A DNA stretch of 64,000 nt from Xanthomarina arctica. GTDB lineage: Bacteria; Bacteroidota; Bacteroidia; Flavobacteriales; Flavobacteriaceae. Under the pieces are notes generated by a model. It had not been told where the DNA came from, did not search any database, and saw nothing but the letters and a program-made list of their open reading frames with translations. The stretch spans positions 1,253,142 to 1,317,141 of the forward strand of contig NZ_BMFQ01000001.1 of NCBI RefSeq assembly GCF_014638915.1. Reading direction: 5' to 3'. How positions within the stretch are numbered: position 1 is the first letter of the stretch; each line of letters begins with the position of its first letter. Both the position numbers and the translations under genes were made by a program. This document shows, piece after piece, positions 52,401-60,303 of this stretch.

Positions 52401-55265
52401 ATGAAAAAGAATTACTTTAAAGCTTTATTATGTCTGGGGATAGCATTTATTTCCTCTAACGGAATTCAAGCGCAACAGCCTAATAAAAAAGGTATTAATA
52501 CTACTGCAAAGACATTAAGTTTAGCAAGTAGCCAACGAGCAGATTTTCAGGTAACTCCTGAAACTCAAAAGGGAATGGAAGAAACAGGTTATGCAAGATG
52601 TTTAACTGTTGAAAATGAAGAAATCCTTCTTGCGAACGACCCAACTAGATTAACTGCAGAGCAATTTGAACAGTGGATAGCACCAAAAATTTTAAAAATG
52701 AGAGCAGATAAAGCTGCCGGAAGAAGCACACAGGTTGTGTATAATATACCTGTAGTAGTGCATGTTATTCATGATGGTAAAGCTATTAATACAAATGGAT
52801 CCTATAGTGAAAACATATCAGATGCTCAAGCTATATCTCAAATTGCCGTATTGAATGAAGATTATCGTAGAATGGCAGGAACCAATGGTGGTGAAAATAC
52901 CACTGGTGTAGCTGTAGATGTTGAAATTAATTTCTGTTTAGCACAACAAGATCCTGATGGGAATTTTACTTCAGGGATAGTACGCCATAACATTAGTCCT
53001 TATTCGAACAACCAAACACCAAGTGTTACGGATGATTGGGAAATTAGAACGGATGTACAGCAAATGAAAGCAGCAACCCAATGGGATCCTACTAAGTATA
53101 TGAATATGTGGTCTATTAAACCAGGTGGGAATTCTTTAAATGACCCTATAGATCCAGGATTAAGTGGTTTATTAGGTTATGCGCAATTTCCTTCTGGATC
53201 TGGTTTAGGTGGTCTTTCAGGTGGAGCGGCTGCTACAGATGGTGTAGTTGCCGGCTATGATGCCTTTGGAACTATTGAGGCTAATGATGGAAGTTTTGTT
53301 ATAAACGGAAGTTATAATTTAGGAAGAACAATGACCCACGAAGTAGGTCACTGGTTAGGCTTACGTCATATTTGGGGTGATACTTCCTCTTGTGGTGGAA
53401 ATGGTGATTATTGTGATGATACTCCAGATTCTAATACTGCAAATTATAATTGCGTAGCTGTAACACATTGTAGTTCAGCAGATCAATATCAAAATTATAT
53501 GGATTATTCTTATGATTATTGTATGGATACGTTTACTGCCGATCAAAAAGCAAGAATGGTAACCGTTATGGAAAATTCTCCTAGACGTATGGAACTAAAC
53601 GCTTCTGTTGGTTGTCAAACTGCTGCACCATTTATTGGTTTTGGAAGTGTAAATAGTAATATGTACGAAGCTACTGGCTGTGATTTTACAGATTATAATT
53701 TTGCTATTAATATTACAGAAGCTCCTACTGGAACAGCTACAATTACATTTAATGTAGACGGTGGCTCTGCAACTAATATGTTCGATTACGAACTAGTAAA
53801 CTCTAGTGTTACTTTTGCAAATGGCGCAACTGCTTCACAAGATTTAACTTTACGTGTATATAACGATGGTTTTGTTGAAGGTGATGAAACTATAAATATT
53901 TCTATGGCACTTTCTGGAAGCAGTGATGCACAATTAAACCCAGGAGCAAATGCTATTTCTATTACTTTAATAGATGATAATGTGGCAGTTGGTACAAGTT
54001 CTAATGTTGTTTATTTTAGTGATGATTTTAATGATCAAGACATATCCGATTGGACACTTATTGATGCAGATGGAGATTCAAGTAATTGGGGAGATATATT
54101 TCAAGTTACTAATGCTGGAGGTACTGCAGTTTCTCCGGTGTCTATGATTTCTAGATCTTGGACAGTTAATCCTTTATTTCCAGATAATTGGGCAATAACA
54201 CCAGCCGTTAATTTAGGAGATGCAACAGGTACAGTAACACTTTCTTGGAAAGTTCAAGCAGCAGCAGCAGCTTGGGATTTAGAGAAGTATTCAGTTTATG
54301 CAGCTACTACCAATACACAAGCTGCTTTATTAGCTTCTCCAATCTCATTTACGGAAACATATAATGATCCTACTGATACTGGATCGTCATATAATAGAAC
54401 ATTAGATTTATCTTCTTTTGCAGGGGAATCAACTGTTTATATAGCGTTTAGACATTGGGATTGTTCAGATCAAGACTGGTTGTCTATTGATGATGTAGAA
54501 GTTAGTTCTGTAATGAGCGTCACGATACAAACAGCAGTAAATACTGGAACTTCAGCGCAAATGAGTTTAAATGGTATGGGTACTGCTTATGCTTATGACA
54601 GTGCAAATGGTAACATTATGGCAAGTGTGCAAAATAATGATACTTTTGATTATGGATGTACAGATATTTCTGTAATGCGCGCAGGAACGGGAGCTCAATT
54701 ATTTGAAAACCCACAGCCAGCAGAGTATGTTATGGATAAAGCGTTTAGAATAACGACAGACAATGCAAATGTGTCTGGAGATGTGTCTGGGACTTTCTAC
54801 TTTACTGAAGCAGAAATTGCAGGATGGGAAGCTGCTACAGGCAAAGTAAGAGCTGACCTATATATTATTAGAGAAGTAGCTGGTACAGTAGTTGAAATCT
54901 CTGGAGCAATTGTTGGTGCATTTGGTGCAAATGTCACTTTACAAGCTAACTTTAATGGTGTTAATGGTGATTTCTACTTTGGACCTTTAAATGCTTCATT
55001 AAGCATTACTGAAAATGAGTTTGAATCATTTAGCCTATATCCTAATCCGGCGACAAGTGAAATAACTATTCAGTTAAGTTCTAACAATAATGTTAATTTA
55101 ACATTATACGATGTAAGAGGGCGTATTATATTTACACAAGCTTACACCAATAATGCATCTGTATTTACTAAAACAATTAATCTTGAAGCAGTAACTTCAG
55201 GGATGTATTTATTAGAAATTCAAAGTGGTTCTAAGAAAATGACTAAAAAGATAGTTAAGCAATAA
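52401..55265 (+). CDS. T9SS-exported M43 (pappalysin-type) metalloprotease
   Basis: This is a secreted zinc endopeptidase. It has a signal peptide (ending GIQAQ), a propeptide of about 90 residues, then the M43 catalytic domain with HEVGHWLGLRH (His313, Glu314, His317, His323), the specificity region GDYCDDTPDS and the Met-turn at NYM367DYSYDYCMDTF. After the protease come a Calx-beta-like repeat (GTATITFNVDGGSATNMFDYEL ... DGFVEGDETINIS) and a cleaved-adhesin-like jelly roll (DFNDQDISDWTLIDADGDSSNWG ... DQDWLSIDDVEV). The end is a T9SS sorting domain (SLYPNPATSEITIQ ... KKIVKQ). The domain set suggests extracellular protein breakdown. It is a single-gene unit between the nqr operon and the apbE pair. 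Confidence 0.9.
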   Translation: MKKNYFKALLCLGIAFISSNGIQAQQPNKKGINTTAKTLSLASSQRADFQVTPETQKGMEETGYARCLTVENEEILLANDPTRLTAEQFEQWIAPKILKMRADKAAGRSTQVVYNIPVVVHVIHDGKAINTNGSYSENISDAQAISQIAVLNEDYRRMAGTNGGENTTGVAVDVEINFCLAQQDPDGNFTSGIVRHNISPYSNNQTPSVTDDWEIRTDVQQMKAATQWDPTKYMNMWSIKPGGNSLNDPIDPGLSGLLGYAQFPSGSGLGGLSGGAAATDGVVAGYDAFGTIEANDGSFVINGSYNLGRTMTHEVGHWLGLRHIWGDTSSCGGNGDYCDDTPDSNTANYNCVAVTHCSSADQYQNYMDYSYDYCMDTFTADQKARMVTVMENSPRRMELNASVGCQTAAPFIGFGSVNSNMYEATGCDFTDYNFAINITEAPTGTATITFNVDGGSATNMFDYELVNSSVTFANGATASQDLTLRVYNDGFVEGDETINISMALSGSSDAQLNPGANAISITLIDDNVAVGTSSNVVYFSDDFNDQDISDWTLIDADGDSSNWGDIFQVTNAGGTAVSPVSMISRSWTVNPLFPDNWAITPAVNLGDATGTVTLSWKVQAAAAAWDLEKYSVYAATTNTQAALLASPISFTETYNDPTDTGSSYNRTLDLSSFAGESTVYIAFRHWDCSDQDWLSIDDVEVSSVMSVTIQTAVNTGTSAQMSLNGMGTAYAYDSANGNIMASVQNNDTFDYGCTDISVMRAGTGAQLFENPQPAEYVMDKAFRITTDNANVSGDVSGTFYFTEAEIAGWEAATGKVRADLYIIREVAGTVVEISGAIVGAFGANVTLQANFNGVNGDFYFGPLNASLSITENEFESFSLYPNPATSEITIQLSSNNNVNLTLYDVRGRIIFTQAYTNNASVFTKTINLEAVTSGMYLLEIQSGSKKMTKKIVKQ

Positions 55266-55280
55266 ACTACTCTAATTTTA

Positions 55281-55319
55281 ATAAAAAAACCCAACACGCA
55301 TGTGTTGGGTTTTTTTTTG
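55281..55319 (+). terminator. Terminator of the M43 protease gene
   Basis: ACCCAACAC and GTGTTGGGT pair around GCAT, followed by nine T residues. Confidence 0.9.
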
Positions 55320-55401
55320 TTCATCACTTAAAAAAATTAAAAATAATGGCTAATTTTTAAGTAATACCAATCTAGATGGACAAGGCTTACCAATAATTTA
55401 G

Positions 55402-55409
55402 TAATTTTG
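55402..55409 (+). promoter_or_regulatory. -7 box directly before the ATG at 55414 (TAATTTTG)
   Basis: Perfect TAnnTTTG that ends only four bases before the ATG, so the transcript would be leaderless or nearly so. Confidence 0.55.
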
Positions 55410-55413
55410 CAAT

Positions 55414-55791
55414 ATGAAAAAAGCACTTTCAGAGCAAGAATTACATAATCTAGCTATGAACCATGTAGGCAAAGATTTAGAAAAACGTGGGTTCGAGTTT
55501 ATAGCAGTCAATAGTAAATTAAAAAGGCATCCACAGTTTGTATGCATGGACAAAACAAAACAATACTTTTTTGTTATTGTTAAAGCTGTGATTCTTCCAG
55601 AAAATCCAAATAATTACGATATCGTTTGGATGGAATCTTTTAAAAAACACGCCACAGATAAAGATGCTAAAGTGTTGTACGCCGGAGTTGGCTTAGGCAA
55701 TCCAGAAGGTGAGGAGTTACCCATTTATTTAAACGAAGAATATTTAATTGAATATAACGGGATTCAGGTTCTTGAAACTAATTTGAATTAG
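55414..55791 (+). CDS. Conserved small protein upstream of apbE, function unknown
   Basis: I do not know a function. The 125-residue soluble protein starts with a helix (ALSEQELHNLAMNHVGKDLEKRGFEF), then beta strands HPQFVCMDKTKQYFFVIVKAVI and YDIVWMESFKKHA. The helix-strand-strand order with VIVKA recalls restriction-endonuclease-like folds (GxxLEKxGF, then a strand ending in xVK), but the usual Asp and Glu are absent, so it would be inactive. It lies between the nqr/M43 block and apbE, seven bases before apbE, so it is likely co-transcribed with the flavin transferase. That context suggests a link to Nqr maturation, but this is inference only. Confidence 0.7.
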   Translation: MKKALSEQELHNLAMNHVGKDLEKRGFEFIAVNSKLKRHPQFVCMDKTKQYFFVIVKAVILPENPNNYDIVWMESFKKHATDKDAKVLYAGVGLGNPEGEELPIYLNEEYLIEYNGIQVLETNLN

Positions 55792-55798
55792 AATATAG

Positions 55799-56830
55799 AT
55801 GAAAGATAAAAGAAAAAAGAATGTTTGTCATTTCGAGTTTAGCGAGAAATCTCAATATTTCACATTATTAATACTTGTGTTTTTTCTATTTTTTTCCTGC
55901 GAACAAGAACCCAAAAACACCAAATTATCAGGAGAAGTTTTTGGGACAGGCTTTTCCGTGATTTATGATTCTGAAATAAATTACCAAAAGCAATTTGATA
56001 GCTTGTTTCATGTTATTAATTTATCCATGTCAACTTATCAACCAGATTCTGATATTTCAAAAATAAATAGAAATCTGGCTTTTAACATAGATTCACATTT
56101 TGTAACTGTTTTCGATGCTTCTAAAGATATTTATAAAGAAACTCAAGGTGTTTTCGATCCTACTATTGGAGCTGTGGTTAATGCATGGGATTTTGGTCCC
56201 GAAGGAAAAATAGAGAGCTTAGATAACCTTAAAATAGATAGTTTGATGCTTAGTGTTGGACTGGATAAATTAAGTAGAACAAATCTTACTATTCAAAAGC
56301 AAAACCCAAATACATTTATAGATTTTAATGCCATTGCCAAAGGTTATGGCGTAGATGTTATTGGCTTATTTCTGGAGAGTAAAAACATTCATAATTATTT
56401 AGTTGAAATTGGTGGCGAAATTAGAGCTAGAGGAAAGAATATAGAGAAGAAATCTGCATGGAAAGTTGGTGTTGAGGAACCACATTTTGATGGTACGCAA
56501 TCCATTTTAAAGGCGATTTCTTTACATGACGAAGCCATGGCAACTTCCGGTACATATAGAAAGTATAAAACTGATGAAAACGGAAATAAATATTCTCACA
56601 TTATCGATACAAAAACAGGTTATCCTAGTAAAACTAATTTGTTGAGTATTTCTGTTCTAGCCAAAGATTGTATGACTGCAGATGCCTATGCAACGGCCTT
56701 TAAAGCCATGGGCGTGGAAACAGTAAAAGAGTTTTTAAAAACACATCCAGAACTTAAAGTGTTTTTAATTTATGAAAATGAAAACAATGAATTTGAAACC
56801 GTTTCCTTAAATGGGTTTCCTGAAAGTTAG
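55799..56830 (+). CDS. apbE: FAD:protein FMN transferase (ApbE), lipoprotein
   Basis: ApbE esterifies FMN from FAD to threonines of NqrB and NqrC on the outer face of the inner membrane. The domain has GTGFSVIYDSE, the substrate region STYQPDSDISKIN, FDPTIGAVVNAWDFG, DFNAIAKGYGVDVI, EIGGEIRARGKN, the ATSGTYRKY motif, HIIDTKTGYP and the magnesium site CMTADAYATAFKAMG. A hydrophobic segment ends FFSCEQ, so it is a lipoprotein. The first 25 codons include DNA of a dispersed repeat (55826-55853, TGTCATTTCGAG ... GAGAAATCTC), so the n-region of its signal peptide is repeat-derived. It lies downstream of the nqr operon, in a likely operon with the preceding gene. Confidence 0.93.
   Translation: MKDKRKKNVCHFEFSEKSQYFTLLILVFFLFFSCEQEPKNTKLSGEVFGTGFSVIYDSEINYQKQFDSLFHVINLSMSTYQPDSDISKINRNLAFNIDSHFVTVFDASKDIYKETQGVFDPTIGAVVNAWDFGPEGKIESLDNLKIDSLMLSVGLDKLSRTNLTIQKQNPNTFIDFNAIAKGYGVDVIGLFLESKNIHNYLVEIGGEIRARGKNIEKKSAWKVGVEEPHFDGTQSILKAISLHDEAMATSGTYRKYKTDENGNKYSHIIDTKTGYPSKTNLLSISVLAKDCMTADAYATAFKAMGVETVKEFLKTHPELKVFLIYENENNEFETVSLNGFPES
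55826..55853. repeat. Dispersed repeat half inside the apbE reading frame
   Basis: TGTCATTTCGAGTTTAGCGA followed by GAAATCTC matches a common flavobacterial intergenic repeat. The same motif family forms the palindrome at 58931-58998. Here it is read as codons of the ApbE N terminus. Confidence 0.55.
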
Positions 56831-56971
56831 AAGTTTAATACAGTAATTTTTAAGCCTTTTTAAGGTTGCTTTTAGAGTTTCAAAAACCAAATAGATTCTA
56901 TTTAGATTTTTGGATCGCGTTGTTTTATAGATAATTGAGATATTTTGTGTAATTTGTTGCAAATGCATGTT

Positions 56972-58486
56972 ATGAAACAATTATTACTTTTCATTTTAAT
57001 ACTCCCAATAGTAGGTTTTAGTCAGTGTCCTCCAACAGGAGGGATATTTACTTCTCAGTCGGAAATAGACGCTCTGTCTATAGATTACCCAAATTGTACA
57101 GAAGTTAATGCTTTTTCAATTTCTGGAGATGATATAACCGATTTAAGTGGACTTAATCAATTAGTATCATGTACTAGTTTTGGGATTGGTCCTACCTTAG
57201 TATTACAAAATACAATGGGTTTAAATTCTAATATCCTGATCCGCTATGTTGAAGGGACAGGAACTTCATTTAGCATAACTAACAATGGGTCCTTATTAAC
57301 TTTAGATGGATTAGAAAATTTGAACAGCCAATCAGGTTTTGAAAGTTCCTTTAGTATTAGTAATAATCCAATGTTGCTTAGTGTTGAAGGTGCTCCAAAT
57401 ATATTTTCTCCTCTTACTTATTTTTATATTGAAAACAATGATGCACTTTTAAATTTATATGGATTAGAAAATTATGCTGCAGGAGAATATACTAGCATTT
57501 CTAATAATGATAGTCTTATTGATTTAACAGGTCTTGACGAAATTTATGGTGAAACAGTTCGTATTTCTAACAATGATAATCTTGCAAGTTTAAATGGTCT
57601 TTTTAATAGTGGCTTTGATGATTATTTATATATAGAAGGCAATCAAAACTTAACCGATATAAGCGCCATCTTTGCTGGGAGTTATAATGATGATGGTTTA
57701 ATAATAAGGAACAATCCAAATTTATCAATTTGTAGTACAGATTCAGTCTGTTTTTTTATAGATAGTAATATAGAAGAGGGTGTTATGTTGCCAGGAATTT
57801 TTGAAAATAATGCCCCTGGCTGTAATAGTAATTTTGAAGTGGAAAATTTTTGTGGAGTTAATTCAAATGATGATTGCGGATACACTATTAACTTTTTAAC
57901 CTTAGGAGAGCTAATAACAGCAAATAATGAATTTGCTACGACCTCTTTACAAACACCTAGTTGTGATGATATCGATAATAGAAAAGATGTTTGGTTTGCT
58001 TTTAATTCGGAAAGTAATACAACTATTGATGTTATTATACAAGCAGGTTTTTATGCGCAATTATGGGATTCTAATAGTGCATTTGCTGATTGTGACAATC
58101 TAAATCTAGTGGAAAACGCATGTGGTACACAACTAAACGATATTCCTGTGACACCAAATATGTTTTACTATATCCAAGTATGGAACGATGATCCTGCTAA
58201 TAGAGGAGGTTCTTCATGGTTTGATCTTACCGTTCAAGATGGTGCTTTGTCAACACCAGAATTTCAACGTGATTTAGTAAGTCTATACCCTAATCCAGTG
58301 CAAAATGAGTTACACATTCAAACTAATTTTACAATTGAAAAAGTTGAAGTTTATAACTTATTAGGGCAACAGGTTATGGTAAGCAATGCAACAACGCTTC
58401 ATGTTTCCAGTTTAACTGATGGTTTGTATTTAGTAAAAGTATTTAGTAATGGAAGCGTATTTACTCATAAAATAGTGAAGCAATAA
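56972..58486 (+). CDS. T9SS-exported repeat protein (receptor-L/leucine-rich-like)
   Basis: The product is a 504-residue secreted protein. Signal peptide MKQLLLFILILPIVGFSQ is followed by a beta-helical receptor-L or leucine-rich-like region with repeating units such as ITDLSGLNQL, SLLTLDGLENL, ALLNLYGLENY, SLIDLTGLDEI and NLASLNGLFN. A second beta domain follows (VWFAFNSESNTTIDVIIQAGFYAQLWD), similar to pre-peptidase or CARDB-like domains. The end is a T9SS sorting domain (SLYPNPVQNELHIQ ... KIVKQ). It probably acts at the cell surface; ligands are unknown. I use ATG 56972 because of the signal peptide. It is monocistronic and converges on the DUF423 gene. Confidence 0.8.
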   Translation: MKQLLLFILILPIVGFSQCPPTGGIFTSQSEIDALSIDYPNCTEVNAFSISGDDITDLSGLNQLVSCTSFGIGPTLVLQNTMGLNSNILIRYVEGTGTSFSITNNGSLLTLDGLENLNSQSGFESSFSISNNPMLLSVEGAPNIFSPLTYFYIENNDALLNLYGLENYAAGEYTSISNNDSLIDLTGLDEIYGETVRISNNDNLASLNGLFNSGFDDYLYIEGNQNLTDISAIFAGSYNDDGLIIRNNPNLSICSTDSVCFFIDSNIEEGVMLPGIFENNAPGCNSNFEVENFCGVNSNDDCGYTINFLTLGELITANNEFATTSLQTPSCDDIDNRKDVWFAFNSESNTTIDVIIQAGFYAQLWDSNSAFADCDNLNLVENACGTQLNDIPVTPNMFYYIQVWNDDPANRGGSSWFDLTVQDGALSTPEFQRDLVSLYPNPVQNELHIQTNFTIEKVEVYNLLGQQVMVSNATTLHVSSLTDGLYLVKVFSNGSVFTHKIVKQ

Positions 58487-58507
58487 ATTTTTGGCGGAAG
58501 TTTCCTT

Positions 58508-58876
58508 CTAAAAAGCATGAATCAATAACAACAACCATCCTATTACTAAAAGTAATCCACCTATTGGCGTGATAGGTCCTAAAAATCGAAGTTTCTTGCC
58601 TTTAGCATCAGATATTACCAAACCATAAATACTAAAAGAAAATAATACAATTCCAATAGTAAAACACCAATATATTGCTGAGGAGATGCTTTCAGCATTG
58701 AAACCCAAAGCAACTAATAAAATAGCATGATACATCTGATACTTTACACCAGTTTCAAAACTATGTAATTGATCTGTAGATAAAATTTTCTTTAATGCAT
58801 GCGCTCCAAAAGCGCCAAATATTACAGATAACATGCCGAAAATAGCACCTGTTATAATTATGTGTTGTTGTATCAT
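58508..58876 (-). CDS. DUF423 small membrane protein
   Basis: This is a 122-residue, four-helix membrane protein of the DUF423 (YgdD) family. The start IIITGAIFGMLSVIFGAFGAHALKKILS, the middle FETGVKYQMYHAILLVALGF and the end GPITPIGGLLLVIGWLLLL are the family signature. The function is unknown in all members. It is alone between the repeat protein and a palindromic spacer. Confidence 0.9.
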   Translation of the reverse strand: MIQQHIIITGAIFGMLSVIFGAFGAHALKKILSTDQLHSFETGVKYQMYHAILLVALGFNAESISSAIYWCFTIGIVLFSFSIYGLVISDAKGKKLRFLGPITPIGGLLLVIGWLLLLIHAF

Positions 58877-58930
58877 AGAATCTATTTTTTTTACTTTAAA
58901 ATTTAAGGTTGAAACCTTGTAATTTCAACA

Positions 58931-58998
58931 GAATGAGGTACGAGAGACGAGAAATCTTATAATATTGAGATTCCTCTTCGTGCCTCATTCAGAATGAC
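58931..58998. repeat. Palindromic dispersed repeat (GAATGAGG ... CCTCATTC)
   Basis: GAATGAGG (58931-58938) is mirrored by CCTCATTC (58983-58990). Between them GAGACGAGAAATCT is opposed by GAGATTCCTCTTCGT, and AGAATGACA follows. It belongs to the same sequence family as the stretch inside apbE at 55826-55853. Confidence 0.6.
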
Positions 58999-59063
58999 AA
59001 TCTATTCCCAGAATAGAATTACATTCTAATGTCTAATCCTATAAATTTTAAATCCATAGAGGT

Positions 59064-59840
59064 TTATTTATAAACTACGGGTATAATTTCACCTTTAGCT
59101 AAACAGTATTTTTCAATATCTTCTTTTGGAAGTTTAGCAGTATAATCTACTTCATCCACTTTAAAACCTATACTTCGCAGTTTATCAAAATAATCACGAC
59201 CGTAGATTCTAACGTGATCATATTGACCAAAAATCTTAGCACGTTTCTCTCTATCTGTAATAGAATCGTCTTCAAAAGTTTCAGCGCGTTTCAAATCTTG
59301 GGGAATCTGAAAAATACCATAACCACCAGGTTTCATCACTCTGTATAATTCTTGCATTGCCTTAGTATCATCAGGAATGTGTTCTAATACATGGTTGCAG
59401 AGTATCACATCATAGCTATTGTCTTCAAAAGGAAGGTCGCAAATATCTGCTTTTACATCAGCAATTGGTGAAAGTAAATCGGTAGTGGTATATTCTAAGT
59501 TTTTAAGCTTTCTGAAGCGTTTTAAAAAGCATTGTTCAGGAGCAAAATGTAAAACTTTTAATTTTTCAGAAAAGAAATTAGTTTCATTATTAAGATATAA
59601 CCATAACAAGCGATGTCTTTCTAAACTTAACGTAGAAGGAGAAAGCACGTTGTTTCGTTGATTGCCATAACCATAAGGTAAAAAACTTTTAAATCCTTTT
59701 CCGTCAATAGGGTCTGTAAATGTATTTCCTCTTAAAAATAAAGTTAATATAGGGCTTGCCACATAGCTTAATCTAATAAGTAAGGGTCTTGGGACTGTGT
59801 TTAGGATTTTTTTGAAAAGTTTTTTTGACACGAATTTCAC
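59064..59840 (-). CDS. Class I SAM-dependent methyltransferase, start codon inside a repeat arm
   Basis: This is a Methyltransf_11-type enzyme, 258 residues. The N-terminal 95 residues (PRPLLIRLSYVASPILTLFLRG ... NNVLSPSTLSLERHRLLWLYL) look family-specific. The SAM domain starts at KVLHFAPEQCFLKRFRKLKN, continues YTTTDLLSPIADVKADICDLPFEDNSYDVILCNHVLEHIPD, and has MKPGGYGIFQIPQ. The substrate is unknown. The start is GTG 59840 or GTG 59831; both, and the first seven codons (MKFVSKK), are encoded by the left arm of the inverted-repeat element 59820-60257. No other start precedes the conserved part. On the same strand, map lies upstream beyond the element, so the element probably split an original map-methyltransferase operon. 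Confidence 0.85.
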   Translation of the reverse strand: MKFVSKKLFKKILNTVPRPLLIRLSYVASPILTLFLRGNTFTDPIDGKGFKSFLPYGYGNQRNNVLSPSTLSLERHRLLWLYLNNETNFFSEKLKVLHFAPEQCFLKRFRKLKNLEYTTTDLLSPIADVKADICDLPFEDNSYDVILCNHVLEHIPDDTKAMQELYRVMKPGGYGIFQIPQDLKRAETFEDDSITDREKRAKIFGQYDHVRIYGRDYFDKLRSIGFKVDEVDYTAKLPKEDIEKYCLAKGEIIPVVYK

Positions 59841-60257
59841 GAATTATCACGAATCATTTAAAGAACGATTCGTTTATATTTTAAACTTTCTTCTCCAAAA
59901 TTAATAAGGAGACCAAGCTTTAATTTTGATACAGCTAAATAATTTAAAGTTTGTTTTACATGTGATGAATTTAAACATTCAATTGCTTTTAATTCCAGGA
60001 CTATTTTATCATCAATAATAAAGTCTGCTTTGTATTTATGTGGAAGTAAATTTCCTTTGTAACAATTCCATATTTTTTTTCACGTGAATATAAAATATTA
60101 TGGTCCATAAATTCAATTTCTAAAGCATCGGCATAAACAATTTCATTAAAACCTTTTCCTAATTGATTATGGACTTCCATACATATCCCAATTATTTTGT
60201 AAGCTTCTTCTTTATATATTAATGAAGTCATAATTAGTGGAATTCGTGTCAAAAAAA
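59820..60257. mobile_element. 438-bp inverted-repeat element carrying a GxxExxY gene
   Basis: The left arm (59820-59850, TTTTTTTGACACGAATT and on to TTATCAC) and the right arm (60227-60257) are reverse complements over about 31 bases with about three mismatches. Between the arms is a single reading frame, a frameshifted GxxExxY nuclease-like gene. There is no transposase. The element lies between map and the methyltransferase and gives that gene its start codon. Its boundaries rest on the inverted arms; I cannot identify a target-site duplication. Confidence 0.6.
59858..60231 (-). pseudogene. GxxExxY (PD-(D/E)XK nuclease-like) protein, one-base frameshift
   Basis: The first frame reads MTSLIYKEEAYKIIGICMEV, then HNQLGKGFNEIVYADALEIEF, containing the family motif G-x-x-E-x-x-Y, and stops at 60001. 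Shifting frame at about 60060 (loss of one T in ATTGTTTACAAAGG) restores YKGNLLPHKYKADFIIDDKI, then VLELKAIECL, with the nuclease-like Asp and ExK residues (ADF ... LELK). It continues LNYLAVSKLKLGLLINFGEE to a stop at 59858-59860. The repaired protein would be 124 residues, the family's usual length. A sequencing error cannot be excluded. Confidence 0.75.
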
Positions 60258-60303
60258 AGGAATAATGTATTCAGTTTTAATTAGTGAATCTCAGCGTAAT
60301 TTT

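Noticed and set aside
57682-57885. Antisense frame within the receptor-L-like gene
   Set aside because: It lies fully inside a well-supported exported protein gene and resembles no protein family.
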